From: Kalaharituber pfeilii
Lineage: Eukaryota > Ascomycota > Pezizomycetes > Pezizales > Pezizaceae
Reading direction: 5' to 3'
NCBI GenBank assembly: GCA_015179045.1
Contig: WHUZ01000040.1
Span: 372,001 to 436,000 of the forward strand
Length of the DNA stretch: 64,000 nt
Of the stretch, positions 52,915 to 62,384 are shown piece after piece (position 1 is the first letter of the stretch; each line of letters starts with the position of its first letter). The notes under the pieces were generated by a model that saw only the letters and a list, made by a program, of their open reading frames with translations, ran no database searches and had not been told where the DNA came from. Made by a program: the position numbers and the translations under genes.

Positions 52915-54008
52915 GCCAGACGACCCCCTCCCATGCTGGCTTGCCGCTCCCTCCCCTCTTCCCCCATCCGACAGTTCAGCTCCAATGCTCCATCACCAAC
53001 ATAGACATGGCACCGGTGCAGCCTGACACGGATATTCTAAGATTCAGCACCATCACCACCCAGAGGTCGGAATAGTCATCCACGGAGCAGACCCCGACAC
53101 CGACGCCTACCACGGGACCTGCATCCAAGAAGCGCAAGGGCAAGACGGCGTCACCCCAAGACTCCTACGACTTCAAGCGCAGGTTGAACGACAAGGAGGC
53201 GGAGAAAATTGCGACGTCCCCATCAAGCAACCCACCTCAGCCAGCCCCACACAGCACAAGGCATGAAGGCGCAACAACCCCCGACACCTCCAGTGCCACA
53301 ACCACGACCCCCCCACCAGAGACATCCAGACCCCCCGCCCCCCGGCGCCCGGAGCGGAAAAAACGGCAAAGCGACAGCCGCATCCCCCGGAACCCCCCTT
53401 CAACAACCAATACTACCACAAAGTTCAGCATCGTGGTGCGCAGTATACCCCTGAGAAAGAATTTGGGGAAAGTACGCAAATGGTTGGAAAGTACTAACAG
53501 GGAGCTGGGACAGGCTGTCAGAATTCGGTGGCTGAGTAAGAAGGAGACTCTCGTCAAGGAGGGAAAGGTCACATGCTCGATCGTGCTGTACCTGACGGAA
53601 CGCACCGAGCCCACACCAGGAAGAGTGAGAATGGGGGGAAAATGGCTGAAGTCTTGCGAGTACGAATGGGACAGAGGATGGAGAAGTTGGTAGGTTTCTT
53701 GTTACTCGCACCTTTTCCTTCCCCCCTCCTTTCGCCTGTAACACTGATAGCCACGGGCACCCTGTTATTCATCCTTTCTTTTCTACTTATCTCATATGTA
53801 ACTAAATCGCCATAGCCCAGAGGGCGGCATGCGATCACTGATACAAAAAATAAACAAAAAAAGAAAGTCTCATCATGACTGCATACGAGTAATGAACACA
53901 CACAAAAACAAGAAATTTTTCTTGAAAGATTTTTAAACATTCATACATCTATGACCGTGAAAACCTCAGCTTTTGTTACTCATGGCCCATAAATCAACCG
54001 TATCCTCA

Positions 54009-55160
54009 TTAGAAAGTCACAAATATGAGATACAAACTTTCCTGCTTACCCCTCACTCCCTGCAGACTAACAGTTTTCTTCTCGGCATCCAGGCTCAAAT
54101 ACCTACCCGGAAATGCCACCGGCTCAATTGCTACCCCACACGGCCCTCGCAAAGGATATATTCGAAACTTTTCTTCGACACTGCAGTGACCGGGACCTTC
54201 ACTGATGTACTGGCAATTCACCACCCCCCCTCCACCCGCTTTTGTATCACCAGGGGCTAGGTCCAGTGGATTACAGGAAGCATGCAGGTAGACATTTTGG
54301 TAGGAGGTGGCCTTGAAAGCAATGACGCCATCAGGATAGTACTCGAGCTGGAATATCTCATCCCCTAGGATGTGGGGTTGCACACTAACATTGCCGCTGC
54401 CGTTGGGTTTATGCGAATACACTTGGCTGCCAGCCATTCTAACGAAGTTTCCGGGCATATCGGCTGACATTATCGCTACACGGGGCGCAGACACTGGCGA
54501 TACTGCATCAAACTTTGTCTTCAACAAACGGATGTCTTTTCCTTTCTTTGCAAGATCAGCAGCGACGCCCCTAAATTGGAGTTTCAATCCTTCAATCTGT
54601 GAGTTCAAACCCGCTGAATTCTCATCCTCGTGTGGTTGGGACTCCCCAGATGTATCATCTGTTACCGTGCACTCGCTTGGGGTGTAGGAAGTTCCAGTAA
54701 GATGGAGATGACTTTGGTTGAGATATGGTTTTCGCACCTGTCACAGAGAGATTAAAAATGGTTAGTCAACCAACCCTTCAATCGGCCTGTTGTCATCGTA
54801 TTAACCAACACATGAGTGTATGTAATAACATTGAGTTTCACCGTCAAACATGCGCACGGAATCCTACACCTAAACAGTTTGATACATTCCCGGACAATGA
54901 GGTGTCGCAAAGGCTGGATCAGAAAAACCCTCGCCATGGATTGATCAAGAAGGAAATTATTATGAGTGAAAGGCCACACCCACCGAATTGACTAGCTTGG
55001 CGAAAATAAACTGTCGATCCATATTAGTCTCAAGTGCGGAGGCAAACCAATCCCACAAGTTGTCGAAATGGGTGTCCGTCAGGATGTCATCTGGTATGAG
55101 AAGGTCTGGATCACGTTTGGGATGACTTGCGGAACCATGTCCTGCTGGTGATGAGGCCAT
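54009..55160 (-). CDS. Beta-trefoil (fascin-like) protein, copy 2, intact frame
   Basis: The ATG at 55160 (MASSPAGHGSASHPKRD) starts an exon containing TDTHFDNLWDWFASALETNM and FIFAKLVNSV. The donor is GTGGGT near 54984; the acceptor GTGACAG is at about 54738. Exon 2 is an unbroken frame: RKPYLN, a coiled coil (LNSQIEGLKLQFRGVAADLA), then the beta-trefoil-like domain (LEYYPDGVIAFKAT, NVYLHAS, FRIYPLRGPCGVAIEP, FPGRYLSLDAEKK) to the stop at 54009. Length about 300 residues. Beta-trefoils of this kind bind actin or carbohydrate, but the conserved N-terminal module is not one I recognise. It appears to be the functional member of the pair. Confidence 0.7.
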
Positions 55161-55395
55161 ATCGTTGGCTGTGCTTGTATTGAAGACTGTGGGCTTGTTG
55201 TATTAGATCTTCGAGCGCCTATCAATATGGAAATATTCACAGATGCTTGCGAACGAGACATGGATATGGAAGAAAAGCGGGGAATGCCAGGCCAAGCTGG
55301 TCCGGGCTGTTATCATAGGAGACTAGTCCAGGATCTGGCGCCAAGAGACTTCATTGCTACCTTTTATTCCGTGTCACATTAAGTGCCAAGGCTTG

Positions 55396-55609
55396 TTTTT
55401 TTTTTTTTTTTTGTTTTTTTTATATCATTATTCGCGTGCCGCTATGGCGAGGTTAGGTAAGTACAAGTTAGGCAATAATCTCCGTCCCTGATAATAACTA
55501 GTAGAAGACTGTAATAAGGAAGAGGGAATTTTTTTTTTTTTTTTTTTTTATATCATTACTCGCGTGCCGCCCTATGGGCTATAGCGAAAAGGAAGAGGGA
55601 AAAAGACTA
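55396..55609 (-). mobile_element. LINE family A 3' fragment with TSD and empty site
   Basis: Inserted between AAGGCTTG copies (55388-55395 and 55610-55617). The duplicate locus at 45473 reads AAGTGCCAAGGCTTGCCTTG without it, a direct empty-site control. It contains a further nested tail at 55529-55588. Confidence 0.88.
55529..55588 (-). mobile_element. Nested LINE tail A with TSD
   Basis: A 60-bp insert of poly-T and ATATCATTACTCGCGTGCCG... GGGCTATAGCGA between 13-bp duplications AAGGAAGAGGGAA (55516-55528 and 55589-55601), within the older fragment. Confidence 0.9.
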
Positions 55610-55754
55610 AAGGCTTGTTTTGATACAGAGTAATGTCCTTTGTTTTCTTACCTTTTGAGGCCGTCGAGAAGTTGGTATTTGCATTTTATATTATTATTAT
55701 TATTATTATTATCACGTAAATACAGGCTACCAGCCTATGGCAGGGAATTATTTC

Positions 55755-57284
55755 CAGTGTTTCCAACGGGCCGGCCAGGCCAGGCCAAGGGTATGGCCTG
55801 GGCCGGCCTGGACCGTGAAAATCTAGGCCTGGGCCTGGCCTGATCTTTCAGGCCGGCCATGAGGTCGGCCTGGGCCGGTCCAGGCCGCCTGAATGTTTCA
55901 GGCCGGTCCAGGCCGTCCAGGCGGGCCTAGGCCTGTCCAGGCCGGTCCAGGCCATTCAGGCCAGTCCAGAACAAAGAGTGAAAATAATGTCGCTATATAC
56001 ATGAGAGAATAAAAGATAGTGAAATAAATACGCGCGGTATCTGAAAGAATAATAGGTGGCGAAATAAATACACCTGGAAAGAATGGGAGATGGTGAAATA
56101 AACTCATGCGATATTTGACCTCAATCGGAGAGAAGAATAGACTGCGAAATAAATACACATAGAAAGAATAATAGTTGTAAAAAAATGGACGCGATATGTG
56201 ACCTAAATTTGAAAAAGTAATAGCTGGGCGAAATGAACACACGCGGAAAGAATAATAGGTGGTGAATAAATACGCGCGATACGTGACCTCAATTTGAAAG
56301 AATAATAGGTGGGCAAAATAAATACACGTGGAAAGAATAATAGGTGGTGAGATGAATAGCCGGGTATGTGACCGCAGTCCCTACGCGTGGATATTTGTCA
56401 GGGTTTAAATACTAAAAAAGTATACCTAAATGGTCTGGACCGGTCTGGACCGGTCTGGACCGCCTGGACCGGCCTGAATAGCATCAACCAATCAGTAACT
56501 GCATTTTGGCCTTTGATCATCGAGATCAGCATATATCCCTGAAATCATGACAACCAATTAGCAGCCGAAGCACTGCCTTGGCCACATATCTATAATTTTA
56601 GACCATATAATGTACGTAATAGTTAACTAAATTGAGCAATTTCCATTATGATAGCTAGCAATAGGTGATCTTGCGACTGTGTGTATACATGTAAGATGGT
56701 CATGATAACCCTTAAATAGTTTTACAGAGTGTAGGTACTATAGGTGCGAAACTGAGAGGATGGAATTGCGAAGATATGGACTGCGAAAAGTGGAAGGAGA
56801 ATGTAGTGCACTCTGCTATGGCAGGATATGTGAGTTAGATTCAGCGGGTGCCTACCTCTACATAGATGATTAGAATGAGAACACAGAACGCAGTTAAAAC
56901 AGACAGCAAAGTGAACTGAAATCTCTAGTAAAATAATTCCCTTAGCACACAGGCTCAAACTGGTGATGCTATTGAGTATTTACGTGAGTATTTTTTTTTT
57001 TTTTTTTTTTAATATCATTAATCGCTTTACGTGAGTATGGCCTGAACCGGCCTGAATGGCCTGAACCGGCCTGAATGGCCTGAACCGGCCTGAATGGCCT
57101 GAACCGGCCTGAATGGCCTGAATCGGCCTGCATGTTTCAGGCCGGTCCAGGCCGGTCCAGGCCGGCCCAGGCCATCAGAAGCTCCGCCGGGGCCGCCCCA
57201 GGCGGTTTCAGGCCTGCCAAGCCAGGCCGCCGATCAGACCAGGCCAGGCGGCCTGATCGGCGGCCTGGCCGGTTGGGAACACTG
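55755..57284. mobile_element. hAT-type non-autonomous DNA element 2
   Basis: A 1530-bp element starting CAGTGTTTCCAACGGGCC and ending GGCCGGTTGGGAACACTG, flanked by perfect ATTATTTC (55747-55754 and 57285-57292). Both ends are GGCC-rich. The interior holds a degenerate minisatellite of about 33 bp (GAAAGAATAATAGGTGG..., 55980-56360), and GGCCTGAACC/GGCCTGAATG units recur at 57040-57125. No transposase. Confidence 0.9.
56991..57026 (-). mobile_element. Minimal LINE tail insertion (16 nt plus poly(A)) with TSD
   Basis: Twenty T followed by AATATCATTAATCGCT, 36 bp in all, between perfect 11-bp duplications TTACGTGAGTA (56980-56990 and 57027-57037), inside hAT element 2. Confidence 0.92.
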
Positions 57285-57292
57285 ATTATTTC

Positions 57293-57955
57293 TGCTTTGA
57301 CTGATTACATTTTCCTCTCTTTCCCATGACAGCATTGAACATCTATCACAACTATTACCGAGGGATTTTTATAAATCGCGGATGAAAGGTAAATCGCGTG
57401 CTGCTCATTATCGCTTTTTCTAGTCGGCGCCTTGATCGATACTGCACTGGTGCTCGTACTCATTTTTTTTTTTTATATATATATCAATACTTGCATGCCG
57501 CCGTACGGGCTATGGCGAGGGTTTACTTAAGTAAAGGAAAAACAACAGATAGCTACATAAAACCACGGAGGTCGAGTACTCCTTAAAGTATCCTTTCGCG
57601 ATATCGATACACTACAGTACTGACCACAATGTAGCTTTTGCATACAGGGGAACAATTTTGAAGTACATATATGGATCCGCTTAGCAGAACTGTATGGCAA
57701 GGCCGCAGCGATATAAGTAACACTCGCCCGCATACCGGTTTGACAGCTGGTGGAGAGTAAGCTGCAGTTGAGGGTAACCTGATACGGCAGCAAACAATCC
57801 AGCAGCAGACGACATGACTGTGAGGTCAACTAAGGCCATGCAGGCTGCATAGGCAATATACAATGGGAACCCCCCCTACGTGGGAGCAGCTACAAAGATC
57901 GCCTCCTCTGTAGAGGGAGAGGTGGACAAGTTCAGGGAGTTTGTAGTGACCGTGG
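57293..57955. repeat. Duplicated segment, copy 2, right part
   Basis: Matches 48571-49090 (TGCTCATTATCGCTTTTTC, ACAATGTAGCTTTTGCAT, GGCCATGCAGGCTGCATAGG). It contains the tail insertion at 57462-57575. Confidence 0.8.
57462..57575 (-). mobile_element. LINE tail A with partial 3' UTR
   Basis: A 114-bp insert with ATCAATACTTGCATGCCGCC, GTACGGGCTATGGCGAGGG and a UTR stretch also seen at 6262-6320. Flanked by GTACTC copies (57456-57461 and 57576-57581). Absent in the duplicate at about 48730. Confidence 0.8.
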
Positions 57956-58122
57956 GGGAGCCGTTAAGGTGCGAGAGTGGAGGAGAGCAATTCGCACTTG
58001 TTTTCCTTTTTCCGTTTTCCCTTTTGTCCTTTCTAGGTCTCGTCTTAGGATAGCAGCGCCGCACAGTAGTCATGAACAAAACCAAAAGAGAAAAAAAGAG
58101 TGCTAGGCGGATCAGATATCAT
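57956..58122. other. Unassigned sequence right of the duplication
   Basis: Short ORFs only; the similarity to copy 1 ends at about GTGACCGT. Confidence 0.35.
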
Positions 58123-58135
58123 GTGCCAGACGGTA

Positions 58136-58197
58136 TTCTTTTTTTTTTTTTTTTTTTTATGTCATTACTCGCATGCCGCCTTGTAGGCTATGGCGAG
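58136..58197 (-). mobile_element. LINE tail A insertion with TSD
   Basis: A 62-bp insert of poly-T, ATGTCATTACTCGCATGCCG and CCTTGTAGGCTATGGCGAG between perfect 13-bp duplications GTGCCAGACGGTA (58123-58135 and 58198-58210). Inner stem GCCT/AGGC. Confidence 0.93.
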
Positions 58198-58757
58198 GTG
58201 CCAGACGGTAGACAAGCTTAGAGGAGATATGCATAACATGGGCTTCTAAGTCCCTGTGTGCTTTGTGGACGCGGCAGTCAAAAGTCTGATCTAAGCTGGC
58301 GAGTATGATACATGATTGCGTATCACGCAACTACCTGGACAGTTGCAAGTCGAACATATAGTAATAGGCAGATCAGATGGAGGTGCTAAGCGGGATATTG
58401 GTTCCCGACCAGGGCCAGCTGCTCCGCGGAATCAAGAATCAATGATTCAAGAAAGCTCTGCCAGTTCGCTCACCAGTATGCTGTAGTTGGCGACGTCGTA
58501 CGCCGTTGCGATACAATGCTTATCAAGGTGCGGAACCAGACAGAAAGTTACCTTAAGTATTCCACAGAGAAGATTAGTGTAGGCAGAAAGTCGGCACGTC
58601 GGCGCTACCTTGTCAAAAGATCCAAAGTGAATGGCACAGCAATTGCATTCATTGATTCTATTTACTTTAAGAGAGATAGCCAGACTTTCCAACGGAGGAT
58701 CCCCTTCGAAATACCATGAAACCTCCTTCCGCTTAGTCGTGACCATATTCATAAAGC

Positions 58758-60199
58758 CTAACACAACCCAGCGTTCATCCAAGCACAAAGCATTTTGAAC
58801 GTTAGCTTGTTTATCCGAGTGGCACCATTTCGTCGAACTTTGTGGCAGTTCCAGAAATCGGGGAAATTTGTGACGCATTTCTACAACCATTAGTTAGAAT
58901 GGGAGCTTCCGCAAGGAAGCCTGGTCCTTCATCGGCCCTTTGAGAGCACTTACTTCGTGGTCATGTGAGTCAATGCCGTAAATAACTCGCTCGTCGTATC
59001 TCTTGCGGTATCGATAAACCCCACTTCCGCTTTGCTGAAAATATGAGTCGATCTTGTGATAGAATATGAAAGGCAACAAATTTGGGGCATCAACAACTGG
59101 TCCATAGCTGTGCCACATTGTACCCTCTGGCTTGTCATCTGGGAAACCATTAAGGTTCAGATCCCAGCTGGAAGACAGCCGACTGTTGTATCCAAAAGAC
59201 ATCCAAGGCTCAAAGGTGTCGTCGGCGGCTAGAGTAATCAGTGCAAAATCCCACAGGTAACTAGCTTTGAGGAGCCAGCCATCTGGGCAATGTCTTTGCA
59301 GTGGAGGTTTGGTTAGTTTGAGTTCTCAAATTGATGCTGGTGTGAAAGTGGTTCTACTAACACAGTTGAGTTTCGGAATGTAATGTTATGAAATCTCTCA
59401 CCGTCGAAACCAGGACGATGATATAGCGTAAAATTTAGGTTGTCAAACCACTTGCCCCCCTTTCCACCTGAGTGAACACAGTGACCAGCCGTGAGCACAT
59501 GACGAGGCCCAATGAGAGTCCCTTCAACAATGAGTTTTAGTGCTGAATTCTGCAATTTGCAAACAATGCACTTTGACCGAACGATTGCTCACCTGTGCAA
59601 TGGTCTCCGACCATACCAACGGTGCTCCAAGGATACACCCGTGTGTTGAAGACCTCCTTTCTCGTATCTGGGGGAAAGATATATCGTGGCTCAGGTTTAT
59701 GCTTGACAATCTCAGTTTCTCGCGGATTTTTTGGCCCCTCCTCATAATTAATGAGCCTGCCTCTCGTGATTTCACTGATATATCTATCATTAGGCCTCTC
59801 TTGCAACTGCTTGAATATGTCAAAACTGAAGCCGAAACGTTGGACGGTCCCATTTGGATAAAGGATTTGTGAAAAGGAGTTTTGATATTGGCTTTCGACG
59901 TCTGGGGATTGACCACATTCATTATCAGGATCAACCATCGCAGGTGGCGTGAAAGCAGCAAATGAAGCAGTTGAGGTGGGCCCAGGGATCAGCGCCCCAG
60001 GAATTAAAAATGGGTTGTCCTCTGGGTTCGCATATTTAACGCCTGGTTCGAGATGATGTTTTGGTTCAGGAATGGGAACTGGTGTACCCGTAGGATATTC
60101 GGTGCAAGTTGGGACCGGGTCATCGTCACCGGTAGCTGTGAGAACGGTAGCGGTGTGAAAAGCTATGCAGAGATAGAGAAAATAGAGCAATGAAGACAT
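58758..60199 (-). CDS. Secreted trypsin-like (V8/S1B-type) serine protease with long propeptide
   Basis: Extracellular endopeptidase. The ATG at 60199 gives a signal peptide (MSSLLYFLYLCIAFHTATVL); an in-frame ATG at 60244 is possible but adds a charged leader. A propeptide of about 200 residues follows. The catalytic domain starts near VYPWSTVGMV, with histidine in GPRHVLTAGHCV, aspartate in LWDFALITL and serine in QQSGSGVYRY. The C-terminus NGATRINKLTFKMLCAWMN is typical of this group. Introns that keep phase: about 59590-59541 (50 nt), about 59404-59290, and one after HDHE at about 58956 with acceptor TTGTAG near 58880. The stop is at 58760-58758. The serine context (SGSG rather than GDSGGP) fits glutamyl-endopeptidase relatives. 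No neighbour on the same strand. Confidence 0.82.
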
Positions 60200-60249
60200 A
60201 ATGATGCCTGTTGCTGGGAAGGGCTCGTCGCCAAGGATATACAATAATC

Positions 60250-60690
60250 CTCCTTTTCGATAAGTTTTGTGGAAGTTGGGGTGCGTCTATGGAAGGTAAA
60301 TGAGGATGGAAGCTTGTACCCACTGAACAGAGGAGGTTAGGTGACAATGGAGAAATTAGGGGTGATATATACCACTCAGATGCCTGCTCCCCTCCAGAAT
60401 ATGAAGGTATCCCCGAATGTATAATATTTCATCCATTCCCATCACACTGAAGCAAGAGAGGAAGTGTTGACGACGCCAATAATAACGACAGTGCTGAGGA
60501 ACATTACAGTACAGTTCGAAATGCTCAACCCTTGTCCAGATACATGCTCATGGGCTGGTCGCGGGCTTACCTTGGGTTGCCGGAATTAGAATAACAACGA
60601 TGCGTTCGCTAGAGCGCAACGTGGGCATACTCCAGCATTGGGTCTGTTCCAGGGAAGTTTCTAATTCAGGAGGTTTCTAATTCAGGGAGG
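60250..60690. other. Upstream region of the protease gene
   Basis: No gene. It presumably holds the protease promoter. A small tandem repeat GGTTTCTAATTCAGGG is present at about 60652-60690. Confidence 0.4.
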
Positions 60691-60703
60691 TTTCTAATCA
60701 CCA

Positions 60704-60762
60704 TTTTTTCTTTTTTTTTTAATATCATTACTCGCATGCCGCCTGAAAGGCTATGGCGAGGT
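60704..60762 (-). mobile_element. LINE tail A insertion with TSD
   Basis: A 59-bp insert of T-rich sequence, AATATCATTACTCGCATGCC and GCCTGAAAGGCTATGGCGAG between 13-bp duplications TTTCTAATCACCA (60691-60703 and 60763-60775). Inner stem GCCT/AGGC (GCCTTTCAGGC on the element strand). Confidence 0.93.
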
Positions 60763-60952
60763 TTTCTAATCACCAGAGGAATATTGTGGGAGCCATTATC
60801 ATCAAGGTACAGCTGAGTGGAACTTTCCTTTGCCAATAATTGACCAAGCGGCAAATCTTGGCGTTGCTGAATGGCTATATGCATCTACTGTAGTGCACAA
60901 GTGCGTGCGGCGGCCCTGCATCCCAGGGCATATCGAGGCAACTGTTAAGGCT

Positions 60953-61130
60953 TTTTTATTATCGCGTAACCCCGCTTGCAGCTATTCGCCATGGCAGCAG
61001 GGATGACTTTTAAGGTTATCCAAATGCCACAGGAGTAAATATTAAAAAAGTCCCTGCCATAGGCCTGTAGCTTGTACGCGGGGTTACATAAACCAAAAAG
61101 AATAAAATAAAATAAGTAAATAAATAAATA
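60953..61130. mobile_element. Two opposed family-B/C LINE tails
   Basis: 60953-61003 (minus) reads CGCGTAACCCCGCTTGCAGC, TATTCGCCATGGCAG. 61043-61130 (plus) reads TCCCTGCCATAGGCCTGTAG, CTTGTACGCGGGGTTACATA followed by an A-rich tail (AAATAAATAAAT). No certain duplications. Confidence 0.65.
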
Positions 61131-62309
61131 AAAAACGTAATATCGTATGACATTGGTGCCTAAAATCTCGCCTAATTCGACACCAGTTGGTTGAGCACTG
61201 CAATCACTTTACCTTGAATGCACCAATACCATAAGCCAACAGCTTGTAAAAATCGGTCGCTATCCTCAGTGCCTCGTACCCACCCAAGGGATACTCCCAT
61301 ACCTAACACAAATTGTTCGATTGCAGATTGTAGTCTGCATCCAAGTATCGACGATATTCCTTAAATAGCTTTTGTCCCAGTTCGGGTACACCATTACCAA
61401 TGAGTACTATATTTAGGACATCAGGGAATCACTAAATATCCGTGCTCAAGTATCTAATCACTGGATCTAATGGCAATGTACTTGGCCTGCGGATTCTACT
61501 CATACCTTTTATGTTGGACAAGCGTACCTAGTTAGCTCCTCCGCAGCAGAATGTTCCCGCAAGTATTTAGTGCGGATTACCACGCTAGCAGCATCTTCAG
61601 CCTTGACAGCTGTGCTCAGCCTTCGGTAGCGTTAGATAGCGGATTTCTCCGACTGCAGATGATACAGATATGCATGCATACATGTCATCACTACTGTACG
61701 TGACAAGTTTCACCCCAGCTGACCAAGTCGCGACGGTATATTAGCACACGCTTTCAATGTGAAGTACTTGCCTGTATGTGCAAAGTAGTCGCATAATCAG
61801 TGTGCAAAGATATTTGGTGCGCCAGACATCATTGCTCGCAACCTTATACTGTATTTCCAAGCGGTATGCATGAGTTAAAGTTTGCTTATGCACACGTAGA
61901 ATGGTTAAACGTTCTCTTAGCAACCTGTATCTAAAAGTTGCTCAATACAGTAATTCGTGGAGGTAGTAATTGGCTCAAGAAAAATACAATAAAGTGCTCC
62001 AGTACATTAGAGCGAAATATTTTGCACCTAAGTACTCGTGCTTCGTGCTTTTTGTCTTATGCCTGCCTATACATATTATCATCCTGGTCTCTCTGTGGTT
62101 TCGTTATTTAAGTAGAATTTTGTTTCAAACGTATGCAGTCAACCCTTGCTACGAGTAAACTGGATGGCCTCTGCATGCGACCATTCAAATCGCCCAGATG
62201 CACTAATACTGATACGTCCAATCTTGGCTACCCCACCTTTACATACAACTGGAATACCATTATTATTGGTGAATTTTAGATTTTAGAACCTGGCGCTATC
62301 ATAGGGGGC
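61131..62309. other. Intergenic, nothing recognised
   Basis: AT-rich sequence with only short unassigned ORFs on both strands. Confidence 0.4.
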
Positions 62310-62317
62310 TGAGGTGT

Positions 62318-62376
62318 TTTTTTTGTTCGGCTTTTTTTTGTCACCTTACCCCGCTTGCAGCTATTCGCCGCGCGGG
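62318..62376 (-). mobile_element. LINE tail B insertion with TSD
   Basis: T-rich run, GTCACCTTACCCCGCTTGCA and GCTATTCGCCG, between TGAGGTGT copies (62310-62317 and 62377-62384). Confidence 0.75.
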
Positions 62377-62384
62377 TGAGGTGT

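Larger units (their letters stand above)
50565..53693 (+). pseudogene. LINE ORF1 (gag-like), copy 3, interrupted by insertions
   Basis: Pieces: 50565-50645 (MPKGKKKRRTDSPPPAP...), 52439-52628 (DWSAEEIPDWETLEGVLRKI and MEGSFIAMNFGE), and 52923-53693. Across the MITE site the frame reads GGPDDPLP once the element and one GCCAGACG are ignored, the same as in copy 1. The last part (from 53184) has a proline-rich stretch and the gag core FSIVVRSIPLRKNLGKVRKW, VRIRWLSKKE, RVRMGGKWL and CEYEWDRG, without a zinc knuckle. Frame continuity in 52923-53184 is not certain. Confidence 0.75.
50283..53860 (+). mobile_element. ORF1-only non-autonomous LINE, copy 3, split by three later insertions
   Basis: The 5' UTR (TTTGGAAGCGACTCCGCAAC...) matches copy 1 (minus strand from about 7755). 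ORF1 starts at 50565 and ends at 53693, followed by about 110 nt of 3' UTR, tail A (AATCGCCATAGCCCAGAGGG, CGGCATGCGATCACTGATAC) and A-rich sequence to about 53860. Insertions: tail A in the 5' UTR (about 50399-50462), a minus LINE (50646-52424, itself carrying a nested plus LINE), and a MITE (52629-52914). Confidence 0.85.
53866..55746. repeat. Duplicated segment, copy 2, left part
   Basis: Collinear with 43862-45712 and continued at 57293-57955 beyond a hAT-type element. It lacks the intron tail and family-B LINE of copy 1 but has its own insertions (55396-55609, 55755-57284, 57462-57575). Confidence 0.85.
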
